This document shows positions 43,283-54,388 of a stretch of 64,000 nucleotides of DNA, piece by piece. The DNA is taken from assembly GCA_030789695.1 (NCBI GenBank), contig JAULAV010002430.1, positions 1 through 64,000 of the forward strand. Direction: 5' to 3'. A model generated the notes under the pieces. That model made no database searches. It saw nothing but the letters and a program-made list of their open reading frames with translations, and had not been told where the DNA came from. The stretch comes from Scilla litardierei. Its lineage: Eukaryota > Streptophyta > Magnoliopsida > Asparagales > Asparagaceae. The translations under genes and the position numbers were made by a program. Position 1 is the first letter of the stretch. Each line of letters opens with the position of its first letter.

Positions 43283-44917
43283 TCACTCTATGATGCGGAG
43301 GGGGCCTTGGATGGCGTTGATCTTCTTCCCCTTGTCCGGCTGCGTGGAGGTCCCTTCTCCGTAGGCCGGTTCGTCGGCCTGATTCCTGGCGTGCCCTCGG
43401 CTCATCAGCTTCTCAATGTCTTTCTTCAGATGCCAGCAATCTTCTGTGTCATGGCCATCGTCCTTATGGTACTTACAGTACTTCTCCCGGTTCTTCCCGC
43501 CTCTTTTAGCCTTCGGTGGAGGGCGATCAGCTCGCTCTTCCTTCTGTACTTGGGCGAGAATGGCGTCTGGGGTGGTATCTCTCGTGCTTTCTCCCCGCTG
43601 CATGTTCCTCTGCCTCTTCTCGGTCCGGTACCCTTCGGGGCTAGCTCATCCGCCGTCGCCACGCTTGGTCCCTCGAGCGGTTTTTCCTGCATCCTCGGCC
43701 AAGGCCTCCTCAGTCAGCATGAAGCGCTCAGCTCTTGCCATGATCCCGGGGAGGTCCTTTGGGGGGTCGGTGTGTAGGGACTTCTTGAGGCCCCTGTGGC
43801 GAAGCCCTTTCTTAAGAGCCGTCTGGACCACCAGGTCAGGTGGGTTGTTCACGTTCAGCCTTTCCGCATTGAAGCGGCGCATGAACTGTCGGAGTGGCTC
43901 GGCCGGGCCTTGCACTATGTTGAACAGATGTTCAGCACCAGGCTTGATCAGCCTCCCTGCCATGAACTGTTTGCAGAACAACTGGGCGAGTTGCTCGAAA
44001 CTGTCGATGGAGCGGCCGGGCAGGCTGTGGTACCAGATCCTCGCCGCTCCCCTGAGAGTTGAATAGAAGCCCCGGCAGAGCAGGTCATCGTCAGCTCCCT
44101 GGAAGGCCATGTCCCCCTCGTAATCCATCACGTGGTGCACCGGGTCTCCTATTCCGTCGTACTTTCCCAGCACCGGGATCCTGAATCGAGAGGGGACCCA
44201 GGCGTCGGTTATTCTTCGCGATAAGGGACACCGGTCCCCGTGGATGCCTCCGGGGATGCGGTATTCGCCTGTCTCCGGCTCGAGCAGGGGTGGAGGTAGC
44301 ACCGGCGCCGGTGGGGCTGGCTCCGTAGCCTTCGCCACGCTGGGGGTCGGGCTGACCCGACGCTCCCGACTCCTCCTGCGGGAGCTCCTGCTCCGCTGTG
44401 ATCGGTCTCTTGAGTGGTGTCGTTCGCTTCTCCTGCGGTGGGATGACCGTGATCGATGAGATGATGCCGTCATCGATTCGCCGTTCGTCCCTTCGGTCTC
44501 TCTCCGGCTCCTTTCACGATAGGGCGAGGAGGCACGTGACCTCGCCTGACGGGAGCCGGACCGCGTGAACCGACGCTCTGTGTTCGGTTTCCGGGTCCCG
44601 TGGTCGTCGACCACCGCGGACCGTAAGTGCGGGGGACCCCCCGCCCATCGGTGGCTATCGTTCAACGCGCCCCCGTTGGACGGCGCGGGGCTGACAAGCT
44701 GCTGTACTGTCGCGACCAACGTCTGGAGGCTCGCGTTGGTCTCCTGAGCCAGGGCACGGAGCTATCCCTGTGTGGCTAGTTCTGAGCCGCCGGTCTCTTC
44801 GATTGAGTGGGCGGGGTGGCCGTCGACGTGCGTGTCCTCGGGGTTGCCATTAGATGCGCCATTCCCCTCCTCTGGGATGGGGGTCATGCGCTTCCTTCCA
44901 TTGCTGGCTCGTGCCAT
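43283..44917 (-). pseudogene. gag: Tat3 Gag (two in-frame stops)
   Basis: ATG 44917 (MARASNGRKRMTPIPEEG) opens a 544-codon frame interrupted by TAG (44764-44762) and TGA (43648-43646), with no frameshift. An Arg/Ser-rich tract (44590-44400; SRSSHRRRSERHHSRD) precedes the Gag core (RIPVLGKYDGIGDPVHHVMDYEG, LRGAARIWYHSLP, IDSFEQLAQLFCKQF, PLRQFMRRFNAERL). A Tat-type knuckle YCKYHKDDGHDTEDCWHLKK lies near 43470. The frame ends at INAIQGPLRIIE, about where the protease would start in an autonomous Tat. Gag alone suggests particles supplied with enzymes in trans, or a copy mobilised by a relative. Confidence 0.88.
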
Positions 44918-44955
44918 TGTTGGTGTGGTTTTCTGCTTCGTGGGATGATCTTCGT

Positions 44956-44973
44956 TTCCCACAGACGGCGCCA
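44956..44973 (-). promoter_or_regulatory. Primer binding site of Tat3
   Basis: The minus strand reads TGGCGCCGTCTGTGGGAA two bases from the LTR, a form often seen in Tat-type gypsy elements. Confidence 0.88.
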
Positions 44974-44975
44974 GA

Positions 44976-45920
44976 TGTTTCAGAGTGTTTTCTCACTACA
45001 AAGCATTGACCGTGGAGAACCCGGTCAACGTGGTCGAGGGGCCCGCTTCGGGTCCCTCGGGGGCTTCGAATCGGTGTAGAAGGGGCGAGGGGTAGCCTCG
45101 GCCCTGGTTTAGGTGCTCGGCCTCGGATAGGAGTGCTCGGCCTCGGCTGGGAGGGGGACGAGGGGTAGCCTCAATCGCCCGGGTAGATGCACGGCCGACG
45201 GGTGGCGAGGGTGAGTCTCGGACTCGATTAGGATGCTCGGCCTCGGTAGGACGTGTTCGGCCACGGCAGGTTGACGGTGAGGGGAAGCCTCACTGTCCGG
45301 TTGATTGAATGGTCGGAGAGGGGCGAGGGGTAGCCTCGGCCCGTTGAACTGTTGTCCACCTGCACAGACGAGAATGCTCGTCAGGGGGCCGGACCTTGGT
45401 TCCGGCCAAATCCCCTCCGATGCCTAAGTCAGATAGAGATCTGAGAAAGGAGGCCCGGCGGAGACGGTCCGACTCGTGAGGAGATCGTGACGGCGTCTCT
45501 CAGCGCGAGCGGGGGAGGAAGGAGATGAATTGGGGGAACGAGGTCGTTGATGGAGTACCTTAGGTTTTGTTACCTGAGATGCGGTCCCTTTCTTCGTCGT
45601 CTTCCTGACCCTTTTGTAGAGCTCCCAGCGTGATTGGCTCTGGCCCACGTCCCACGCCCGCCATCGATCGTTCCCCATCCGTCCCCCCTCGCCGCCGCCC
45701 TCTCCGCCATGCCAGCACCTCCCCATTATCGCCATTTAGTGGTCGCGTGTCCGGGGGAGCGGTTTTCGCAGGAGTGGGCGAACGACCAACGGGTTATGGG
45801 GGCCGGGTCGGATCGACGTTTCGAGAAGGTCCCTTGTAGGGCCTTTGTCGAATGGGCTTTCAGGATGCAGGTGGGCTCTTGGGCTCGTGCTTTATGGGTC
45901 TCGGTCAAATAGGCGTAACA
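44976..45920 (-). repeat. 5' LTR of Tat3 (945 bp)
   Basis: Equal in length to 38558-39502, with about seven differences. It is followed by target duplication CAAGA and then AthB LTR sequence. Confidence 0.95.
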
Positions 45921-46436
45921 CAAGAGATTGGACCAAAGCTAGGATTTTTATTATAAATCTATACTAATATTCGTTTGCAAGAGATTGGATGAATACGAAC
46001 TATCATAACCTAGACCGTAGCTCGTGTTTGCATGAGAGTGGGCTCGAGATGCGATTGGACAATGATGTCGATCTTCACGCTAGCAGCTTAGGCTAGGGTT
46101 TGCACGAGAGTGGACCCTAATCTAGGTTTTCTATAGACCGGTAACAGCGTGAGAGCGTGAGCTTGGTTCTACATTAAGTTGCGACTATTTCACCTACATT
46201 CGAGCATAGCAACAATGAAATTTATGATTCACAAGGATAAGAGACGGTCTGTAGTGGGGATTTCCTATCCCTAGACGCTTTATTATATTGATATCTTCTT
46301 GCTATTTGAACGATTGTGACAACAACATCAAAACTGTTCTTATTCTCTTGATAGCTAGGTAATCAAAGTAGGATACTGTCATTTGTTCTCCCTGTGTTCA
46401 ATACCCGCTCGCCACTACACTGTGCGGGCGCGATCA
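45921..46436 (+). repeat. 3' LTR of AthB, piece 3 of 3
   Basis: Continues from 38557 and matches 19200-19748 of the 5' LTR, ending GGGCGCGATCA. About 40 bases present in the 5' LTR are missing near the end. It is followed by target duplication AGGGT (46437-46441). Confidence 0.92.
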
Positions 46437-46441
46437 AGGGT

Positions 46442-48278
46442 CCTTACAATTGGTTTAATCTTACTGATTCTGGTTGAATATTGCATATTTAACCCATCAT
46501 TTAGCCCTATTTTGTGCATACATGGTACTTATTTGGTCTCTAATACGATCGTATTTAGAATACCCTTAATTATTAGATTAAACTCTCATTCTATGCACAA
46601 AACAACAATAAACTGAGTATTTCTGTACTTTTGTATTTTTCATATGAAGATCTCGATCTCCGGATTCCAACAACTATTTATTTGTATTTTTCTGAGATCT
46701 GTGCTAATTTCTATGAATTTTTGAATGCAGGATACAAATTAAATAGAGAAATACGGCCGAAATACGCAAATACGCTTCACCGTACGCGTACACTCTGCAG
46801 TGCTTGGACATGTGGCGCCATCCAACCCTCTCCCACTCAATCGAGTGGCTCTCAGAGAATGAACGATGTGGCCTGATCTTAACCATCCATCGTCGATCCA
46901 ACGGTCCAGGCGAAGAATCGAATGCGGGCTACGTGGCCTCATCTGAGCGGCTGATCATCGATCGGACGGCGGATAATCGAAGGAAGATCAATTTGGATTC
47001 AGCGAATATAGGGCGACGTGGCAGATTCTCGAACGTCGATTTACGATCCGACGGCTCAGACCAACGCCCACGCAATACGGAGAGCGGATCGAAGGCGGGA
47101 GTTTTTCTTGTACATGCGTCGCCATCTCAGCAACGCTTCGCTTGAATCGAATGGACGATGTCGAATACGAGCTGGACTCGGATTTGTAAGCGGATGCGGG
47201 ACCAGCGCGGGAGCAGATCCGATAAGAATTTACACATGGCGCGTCTTATTTCAATCCAGCCTTGATCCAACGGCCAGGATTTGCACCGTTAGGGTTTGCG
47301 GATTTGTGTGGATTTTGATGCGGATCTCAGCGAGAAAATAGGATCTGCAACCGAATTAAAAATCCTATAAATACAGTCATATTTCACGAGTATTACAGCG
47401 TATTGGAGGGGCTACAGAGTGTATTTTCATGAGATTTTCTGGGGCTTTGGAAACAGAGAACAAAGGCTCTTACAGAAGGAATTCAGAGGCTTTTTGAGGA
47501 GTTTTGGTGATAGAAATCTCAACTTATACCTTGTATTTCAATATTTAGCATGTATTTTGACCTTTTGATCATGTATTTGCTAATAAAATTGAGTTTTCTT
47601 CTCTCCATGCATGCATGGCTAATACCATTTTGTGTCGGTTGTGATGTAGTTAGGGTGTTGTAATCTTTGGTTTCCACGTCTTTACACCTTATTTCGCATG
47701 TTATATCACGTATTTTGCCAGATTCTACACGTATTATTCAAGTATTCTCTTTGTTGGTGTACTTGGATCGAATCTGATCTTTGCGAACTTATTCGTGGCG
47801 TGATCCTTGCGGACATGGCCGTGACCCTTGCGGGCACATGAATTTAAATTCTTTATGAAGCTAGTAATTTACGTGATTATATACGTCGTTTTGAATGTTC
47901 TTTTACTGTTATATTTTCCAACGTTCTCATACCCTTGCGGGGTGAAACGTTGAGTTATAGAAAAGACGTTGAAAACCATTGATTACATAAACTCTCCGTA
48001 CACGTTTTAGTATTATTTTCTCCTTTACTTAAAACCATCATCACAATTATCTCACCTCCGAAAGGTGGTAGTTTTTCATCGTTTTATTACTATTTAGAAA
48101 CTGATTCTTTTGGTTTACAGGTCGATTGTCCCATGGATTAGATACCTGACTCTCTAGGTTTACTACTTGATCGATCTCCTACACTTGGGAGTAGCGCTCA
48201 CATCTTTTGAGACGAGTCACTTACCCTTGAAACTATTCAACCCTCTTCTAGTTGTTTCCTCATACCAGCGTCATTACA
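46442..48278 (+). repeat. End of the Cop1 LTR, then the Cop2 copia LTR
   Basis: 46442-46448 (CCTTACA) closes the Cop1 LTR. From roughly 46470 to 48278 is a second copia LTR, ending GTCATTACA two bases before a perfect tRNA-Met primer site; its start is not resolved. It has a TATA box (TATAAATA, 47366-47373). Upstream are four direct repeats of GATC(C/G)(A/G)ACGG at about 46894, 46960, 47045 and 47263. Confidence 0.6.
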
Positions 48279-48280
48279 AT

Positions 48281-48292
48281 TGGTATCAGAGC
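48281..48292 (+). promoter_or_regulatory. Primer binding site of Cop2, initiator tRNA-Met type
   Basis: TGGTATCAGAGC, two bases after the LTR end at 48278 and 12 bases before the gag ATG at 48305. Confidence 0.95.
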
Positions 48293-48304
48293 TAGACTAT
48301 AGCT

Positions 48305-51300
48305 ATGGTATCCAACAACAACAATGTTCCTCTTTATACTTCTTATAACAATCACGATCATGATGGTGCTTCTACCTATTCGAAGGACATTCAACTGTTC
48401 GTCCTTTGCGTTTTAATGGCACAAATTTCGGCTATTGGAAGTGTCGAAAGGAGACATTTCTTAGGAGTGTTGGACGCAACGATCTAGAAACTCTAGTTTG
48501 ATGATGACAAACGTGTGCGAACTATTTAACGTGTGTGTTAAGTGCTTTTCAGGAATGGCACGCTCGTATATTCTCCAAAGACGACTTGGTCAATTTGATG
48601 GGAAGAGTGACTAGTCATGTGCAACTGGGACTTGGTCAATATGGAGGGAGATGGAGAATAACTTTGGGATTTGGTCAAATCAATTAGAGATTAATTCCAA
48701 TCATACTTTTTCCTTATTCCAATCTCATATCCAATTTGAATTTCAAATCAAACCCCATATTGATTGGGTCAAATCTCTAAGCGATTAGCAAAACCCTATC
48801 CCTTTGAAAACCCTAGCTATTCCTATATAAACCAAACATCAGAAATTAAAAGAGTATGGAAAACAAATCATAAAGGGGCGGCCAAAACAATTTTTCCAAG
48901 GAAAAAGAAATCCGCAAGCATCCTAGGCTAAGCCAATGGCTCATGCATTGAAATTCCCAATCTTTGTTAGAAAACCCCAGTTTCGCCTCTTTTTCTGAGA
49001 GCTTCCGAATTGTTTGAGGTAGCCGACATCTTTGACTACAGGGAACATTGAAGAACATCCTTCAAGAAGCATAGCAGCACTTGTTACTCAAGGTAAGTAA
49101 TGTTCTTTTTTAAAAGTATTGAAGGCTACTTGTTTTTTGCAGGTAATTGGAATTTGTTGTCAGGGGAAATCAAAAATCAAGTTCTGTGCAGGCTTCTTGT
49201 TTTGTGCTTGCGACATTCAAGCAAAAAAGAAGAAGGCCGACCCTTCCCTTTATCTTTCTTATTTATTTTACCAACCTCTTTCGTTGTCTTTTGCTGAATT
49301 GCCTACAGGACAAAACACAAAAAGCTTTTTGATTCTCTTTGATGATAAAAGCTATTTGATGAGACAAGCCGAATTTTTATTTAAATTACCAAGGGCAAAC
49401 ACAGATTGAGGGGATGAAAATTAATTAAAGGATTAGTCCTTTGTTCCTTTTTGTTTTTCAGGTACAAAGAAACAAAAAAGATACCTTGGTCGAAATACAT
49501 GTCCATCAAAGTACATGTGCATCCACAAATTGAATGCAACAAAGGCCATCAGGTGCATAAAGGGAAGTAAAGTAAATTTGTTTGTTTTTTATTTTTCCTT
49601 CCACTAACTTTGTTTTGATTATTCAATTCTCCTCTTACTTTGCCTTTTTGTTTGCAGGCCACTTGAAAAAATTAATTAAGGAGAATTTAATTGGAAGAGA
49701 AAGCAGAAGGTATATTGTTGAAGACAGATTGTTTGCGTACATATTCTTGAAGAGAAAGATTCCAAAAATAGTCGACGGTACAATTTCTTTGCGTGCATAT
49801 TGTTGAAGACAGATTTGAATGATCAACTTTGGGAAGCCATATCTTGAGGGATCCAAGAACCATCCGAGGAGGAGTTGCACACTTGCATATTGGTAGCTGC
49901 AACTTTAGAGCATCATCCAAAGGCGGCCGTGACGACTACATCCTGTCAGACTTGATCTGGCCTGTGCCGATTGACGAAGACGATGCCGCTACACAAACTG
50001 AGTTTTCTAAACTCTCGTGTTTATTATTTTGTGTAGTAGTAGCTAGATCATCGTAGGGGAAACTTTACCAATATTTGTGGTTATTTTAGACTTGTCTGGT
50101 TGGGACTAGACAAGAGGGTCTTGACGTGTTGTAGCAGTCAAGATACGTATTTACTACGTTGATAGATTTTTTCACTTTGTTGAGTGTGGTACAGTCTAGG
50201 TGGGGAGTTGAAGCTAGGACCTCATTGTAGGTGTACGGAAGGAACTTATTAATACTAGTATTTGCTTGGGGCTGGACGTAGGTCGTTGATGCGACCAAAC
50301 CATGGTAATCTGTACGTACTATGTGATTGTCTCTTATTTATTCTGCTTGTGATTTTAACTGCGTGTGATTTCTCGTGGGTTGCACGAGAATTTTTTATTA
50401 TTAGCCTATTCAACCCCCCTGTAGGCTAGGATCCAAATCCAACAAGGAGTGCTTCTCTTTGGAGAACCCTCCATAAGGATTACGTAGAGCCTTCAGAAGA
50501 AAATTTTGACTAATGGACTCTCGCCGAGAAGTCCACAGAGGTAAACAATGCCAAAGCAATTAACGCTCTTCATTGTGCATTGATTCGGATGAGTTCAACA
50601 AGATATGCAAATGTAAGAGTGCATATCAAATATGGAACCATCTCATGGGACAAACAAGGTAAAATTGTCAAAGTTATATGTTGCTATACAAAACTTCAAC
50701 ATGTTTCAAATGTAGGAAGGTGACAATATTGCAACGATGTTCGGACGCTTCAACGACATCACCAATGTGTTTGAAGCTCTCGGACAAACATATACACAAC
50801 AAGAGAAGGTAAGAAAGATAATCTTGTCAATGACCTCAAAGTGGGAAAGAAGAACTATTTCCATTGAAGAGATCAATGATATGAAGAACTATACCATAGT
50901 GAATCTCATAGGTACTATCATGACTTACGAAGTAAGAATGGAGAACCGATTGAAGATTAAAGGCATGATGAAGCCAACAGAGGCAAATAAGAAGGCGTTA
51001 GCATTCAAGTCTACCTCTTCATCCTTCGATAGTGATGAGTCTGAGAACGAGATGGATTTGGAAGAAATGGCGCTAATGGCGAAGAAGTTCCAACGCTTCT
51101 TCCAAAAAGGTAAATTCCCTTCCAAATCTAAATTTGATTCCACTAACAACTCCTCTTGTAACAAGACATGGCACATCAATAATAATTGCCCAATGCTAAG
51201 GAACAAAGAGAAGTGAAAAGCACCGAAGTACCACAAGTCCAACAAATTCAAGAAGGATAAGAAGAATGGACTCGTTGGGATTTTTAATGAATCAAGTGGG

Positions 51301-52192
51301 GATTCTTCAAGCGAATCCAAGGATGAGAAGGGTGATGAGTGCACACATCTGCTTCATGGCACATGAAGATACATTCTCCGATGGGAACGATTGTGAGAAA
51401 GATGAACCTCAGGTAACAATGGATGAACTTCGTATAGCTAACGAAGAATTATTTTCTAAGTATCAATACCATATGTTTAGATATACTAATTTGAATAAAT
51501 TGAATGTTAGTAAATAATCCATGCCATCCATCACCAACAATGACACCATTGTTGACACACTTACACTTGAGAAAGCCAATTTAGTTTCTCAAAATGGCAC
51601 ATTGAGAAATAATGTGAATTCCCTCAAATCTCAATTAGATCATGTTTCTTCTAAAGATAATGATCTAATTTCATAAAACACACAATTGGGTATTGAAAAT
51701 GATTCTCTCAAAACCCAAGTGCACGAGCTCATTCCACGTGGGTCCACCATGGGCACCGCTATTTCTTCCTTAAAGGAGAAGTATGAGCTCATGTCCTCCC
51801 ATGTTAAGAGATTAAACAAAGGAAAAGGGCAATTGTGTGAATTTCTTTCCAACCAATTTCTGGCAACACTTCGTGTTGGACTTGGTTATGTGGAGTCAAA
51901 TGCATCCAGTTCACACACCTCCTATAGTGATGTAACTATAGATTTTGTGAGGCCATCCTCCTCTGGTGCATCTACTAGTGGTGTCAAAAGCACTATTGGT
52001 AGCAAACCTACCAAGAAAGTCACCACTCTGAACATTCCTTCTTCTGACAAGAAACCCACTAAGGGTGGAAATTAAAAGAAAGGACATGCTTTTATATACA
52101 CCAACACTCACCCACGTAGGAACACTCCTACTACATGTATGGACACATATAATGAGTTTTATGTTCCACACCCACGTGCACATTTGTAATAC
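48305..52192 (+). pseudogene. gag: SIRE-like copia Gag of Cop2, interrupted by a solo LTR
   Basis: ATG 48305 starts MVSNNNNVPLY; after a frameshift comes FNGTNFGYWKCRKETFL, the copia Gag start, up to the solo LTR at 48468. Past 50449 it resumes (WRTLHKDYVEPSEENF, EVNNAKAINALHCAL, GDNIATMFGRFNDITNVFEALG, YEVRMENRLKIKG, SDESENEMDLEEMALMAKKFQRF). The zinc knuckle is degenerate (CNKTWHINNNCP). A long coiled-coil tail (LTLEKANLVSQNGTL, ISSLKEKYELMSSHVKRL), typical of extended SIRE-type Gag, ends in a decayed Ser/Thr-rich region. At least four stops and several frameshifts are present. Confidence 0.82.
48468..50444 (+). repeat. Copia solo LTR (1977 bp), TGTTGGA..CAACA family
   Basis: Starts TGTTGGACGCAACG, ends AAATCCAACA, and is flanked by a perfect duplication AGGAG (48463-48467 and 50445-50449). 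Gag of Cop2 reads across the empty site. It is a diverged relative of 12101-13727. TATA box CCTATATAAACC near 48829. Confidence 0.93.
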
Positions 52193-52249
52193 CATGTACT
52201 CTGGTATATGAGTATAATACACATATTATGGACGTATTTGTATTTATTG

Positions 52250-52918
52250 AAAATTGGGTATGTTTCTAAATTTTTAAGATTATTTTTAAGACAATTTTTA
52301 AAGACACATGTATTTAAATAAATGAATTATGGATGAAATACTAGTATGAGAGGGGTATAAAGTATTAGGAGTATTGCTGTTTATTAAAATGTAAAACTTT
52401 TAATTACATTGCCATGGCAGAACCTCCTACTTGAGAGGTGTCACCATTCCCTTAATTCCCACTTAATTACCTCCACATGGCATGATTTAGTGAATAGAAG
52501 GAGATGATGATGGTCGATTGGGAGTCTTAGGAATGAAGAAAGAAAGAAGAATAAAAAGAGAATGAGAAGGAGACAGTTCACATTCATCCTTTTCCCTCTC
52601 ATGCTAGCATCCTATGAACCCAAAAATGGAAAACCCCAAGCTCTCCCCTTCTCCTTACCTTCCTCACGCATAATCCCAACCTTCCCTACACCCTAGCCAA
52701 ATCCCACATGGCCTCACACCTCAACCATCATCTACACCTATGCAACTGCTACCTCCCACCATCAAAACATTTGTCCTCGATCCATTTGAGAAGAAAGAAG
52801 GAGGAGAAGCTTTCAGAGGGTCATCACAGAGAATAAGGGCTCCAGAATTCTAGGTGGACAGTTGAAGGTATGGTTCTAAGTAAGTTAGATATGAATCCTT
52901 TAGAATCGTATAGGAAGT
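52250..52918. other. Unassigned AT/CT-rich stretch, possibly an LTR fragment
   Basis: No ORF, primer site or polypurine tract is visible. The C-rich part (52620-52760) followed by GAAGGAGGAGAAGC and AAGGTATGGTTCTAAG resembles the leader of large chromovirus LTRs such as Tek1, but I cannot place boundaries. Confidence 0.3.
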
Positions 52919-53605
52919 TGTCACGCCCCGCTTCCCATTATACTTGGAAGCGAGGACACGAGCGGGTCCGCTTGGGCCGTGGCAGTGAAGCCTAAGCCCA
53001 ATAAGCGTCTATGAGTAACAACCAAACCGCAGATTCTTTCAATGCAACAGAACAACAGAAATATTCATAAAGATAGACATCGTCCAGAAAAGGAAAGCAT
53101 ACAAAAGTAAGGCCTAAACATGGCCAACAAAAGCGTTTACAACAGTGGGTACACACCCAACAAATAAGCAGAAAGTAAATCTTAAAGCAGCAATAGCAAA
53201 GAGGCTCTACGACTGGTCCTCTGTGGGGAGAACCTCTGGATCGACGTACTCCTGGTCCAATGGATCACTCTGATCCTGTAGCTCGTCCACCTGGTATCCT
53301 GTCTCGTAACCTGACATACAGCAAGGGTCCTGCAGGGCATGGTTAGAAGAGAACCCTCGGCAAGATATATAACAAGTTATATATGGCAGTTTAAAACAGT
53401 TATAAGAATTTGTGCTAGCATGCAGTTCTAAAATGAAAATGAAACATAACAGTTTGATAAGTTACATCATTTTAAAGTTAACATCTCTTTTCAAGTTATT
53501 TAACTGTGTGTGCAAGTCCGTGACTAAGGCCCCCGTCGTTAGACGGCTAGTAAGTGAATTGACGTCCCCTCGGTTTATGCGTGCATGCAAGTGTGCAATA
53601 GTATG
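52919..53605 (-). repeat. Tekay-type LTR fragment (Tek2), minus strand
   Basis: The plus strand starts TGTCACGCCCCGCTTCCC, the reverse complement of the Tek1 LTR end (GGGAAGCGGGGCGTGACA). It includes a micropeptide counterpart at 53207-53317. The rest of the LTR is missing where an Athila-type LTR begins at 53606. Confidence 0.8.
53207..53317 (-). CDS. LTR-encoded acidic micropeptide (36 aa), Tek2
   Basis: ATG 53317 gives MSGYETGYQVDELQ at the start and EYVDPEVLPTEDQS at the end, stop TAG. It lies about 290 bases from the LTR end, with the same acidic composition, Tyr-Val-Asp block and Asp-Gln-Ser terminus as Tek1. ATGTCAG at the start overlaps a possible acceptor AG, in the same codon phase as in Tek1. 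Confidence 0.5.
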   Translation of the reverse strand: MSGYETGYQVDELQDQSDPLDQEYVDPEVLPTEDQS

Positions 53606-54388
53606 TGATTGGGGGCGTGAGATTTAAATATTTATAACCGCAAGCGCACGGTGTTGTAGTGTGGCTTGTGGGTCAAACACAGGGAGGCGTGGTTGTGCTT
53701 GTGTCAGATAGGAACCGATTCACCCTATGGGTGAGCTAGCCCGAATTGAATGAAGGTTTGTCATGAATCGTAGGTAAGGGGTTAAACAATAATAAAGGAA
53801 ACCTGGGACTTCTGTTTCCACCCTATCATGTGATTCTCGCTAACACGATCGACGGATAGGATAACGATCGGAATTAGGGTCTATTGGTGAGACGTTGCCT
53901 CTATGAGTGATACAAGCGTCCCATGGGCCCGATATTCCGATCGGTGCCCAGGATGATACGCCGGACTTCCCAGGTTCGGTCAGTGGGCATTCCCATGTCC
54001 ATTAACACTGACCGACTCCAGGAGCACTGAGCTCGCAACGATAACTCCCAACATCTCATCCTGCCGTTCCCACGCACTAGGATTCGATGTCTACGCTAAG
54101 GGCGTGAGCTATGGTTAGGGAGTCAACCACCAAGTTTATTCCCCCTTGGCCCAACGGTCAAAGGCGGTCTTTTTCCCTCCGATGAAAATGAAACACCCAG
54201 CGTAACCAATAGATTCCTATTCCCTATCGATTTCCTAGTCCTATGAACGCATCAGGGAGAACCCACGAAGGGGTTTCCACCAAAATACCAGATTGGGAAA
54301 CTACTCACACATATCAGCTAAAAAGCGATCAAAATGAAAATCGACCGTCAAAAACATAATCAGGCGATTGAAATGCAATAGTATTAAT
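53606..54388 (-). repeat. Athila-type LTR fragment, minus strand
   Basis: The plus strand begins TGATTGGGGGCG and then ACCGCAAGCGCACGGTGT, the reverse complement of the CACCGTGCGCTTGCGGT end segment of AthB-type LTRs. It is more diverged than the copy at 62804 and is cut off by AthC at 54389. Blocks repeating TCCGAT and GACCGACTCC occur near 53930-54010. Confidence 0.65.

Larger units (their letters stand above)
38558..45920 (-). mobile_element. Tat3: non-autonomous Tat-like element with antisense gene
   Basis: Two 945-bp LTRs, the perfect target duplication CAAGA (38553-38557, 45921-45925) and about 7 LTR differences (roughly 99.3% identity). Minus orientation follows from the primer site at 44973-44956 and the polypurine tract at 39503-39514. 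In element order: LTR, primer site, gag, 90-bp tandem repeats, antisense gene, promoter region of that gene, polypurine tract, LTR. No protease, reverse transcriptase or integrase is present. Tat-lineage elements with an extra antisense ORF near the 3' LTR are known; here Gag and antisense ORF survive without Pol. Confidence 0.92.
17992..46436 (+). mobile_element. AthB: pol-less Athila-like element with two nested insertions
   Basis: The target duplication AGGGT flanks it (17987-17991, 46437-46441), and the LTR ends TGATC/GATCA are inverted repeats. Order: 5' LTR (17992-19748), Athila-type primer site, Gag-protease (19897-22566), internal promoter, ATHILA-ORF1-like gene (23806-25843), AT-rich 3' region, polypurine tract, 3' LTR. 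The 3' LTR is in three pieces (27653-28236, 37928-38557, 45921-46436), which sum to about 1.72 kb. No reverse transcriptase, RNase H or integrase of Athila type is present, so movement needed trans-acting Pol. Without nested elements it is about 11.4 kb. Confidence 0.9.
48279..52250 (+). mobile_element. Cop2: SIRE-like copia element, gag part, split by a solo LTR
   Basis: Primer site and gag are present, but no protease, integrase or reverse transcriptase is seen before the sequence changes character near 52250. The internal part is therefore truncated. A solo LTR (48468-50444) divides gag. Confidence 0.75.

Noticed and set aside
48281..48292. tRNA-like sequence (TGGTATCAGAGC)
   Set aside because: It is only the primer binding site complementary to a tRNA 3' end; no cloverleaf is present.
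52250..52918. Possible host gene fragment
   Set aside because: No frame longer than a few dozen codons, no splice-consistent exons; it resembles LTR leader sequence instead.
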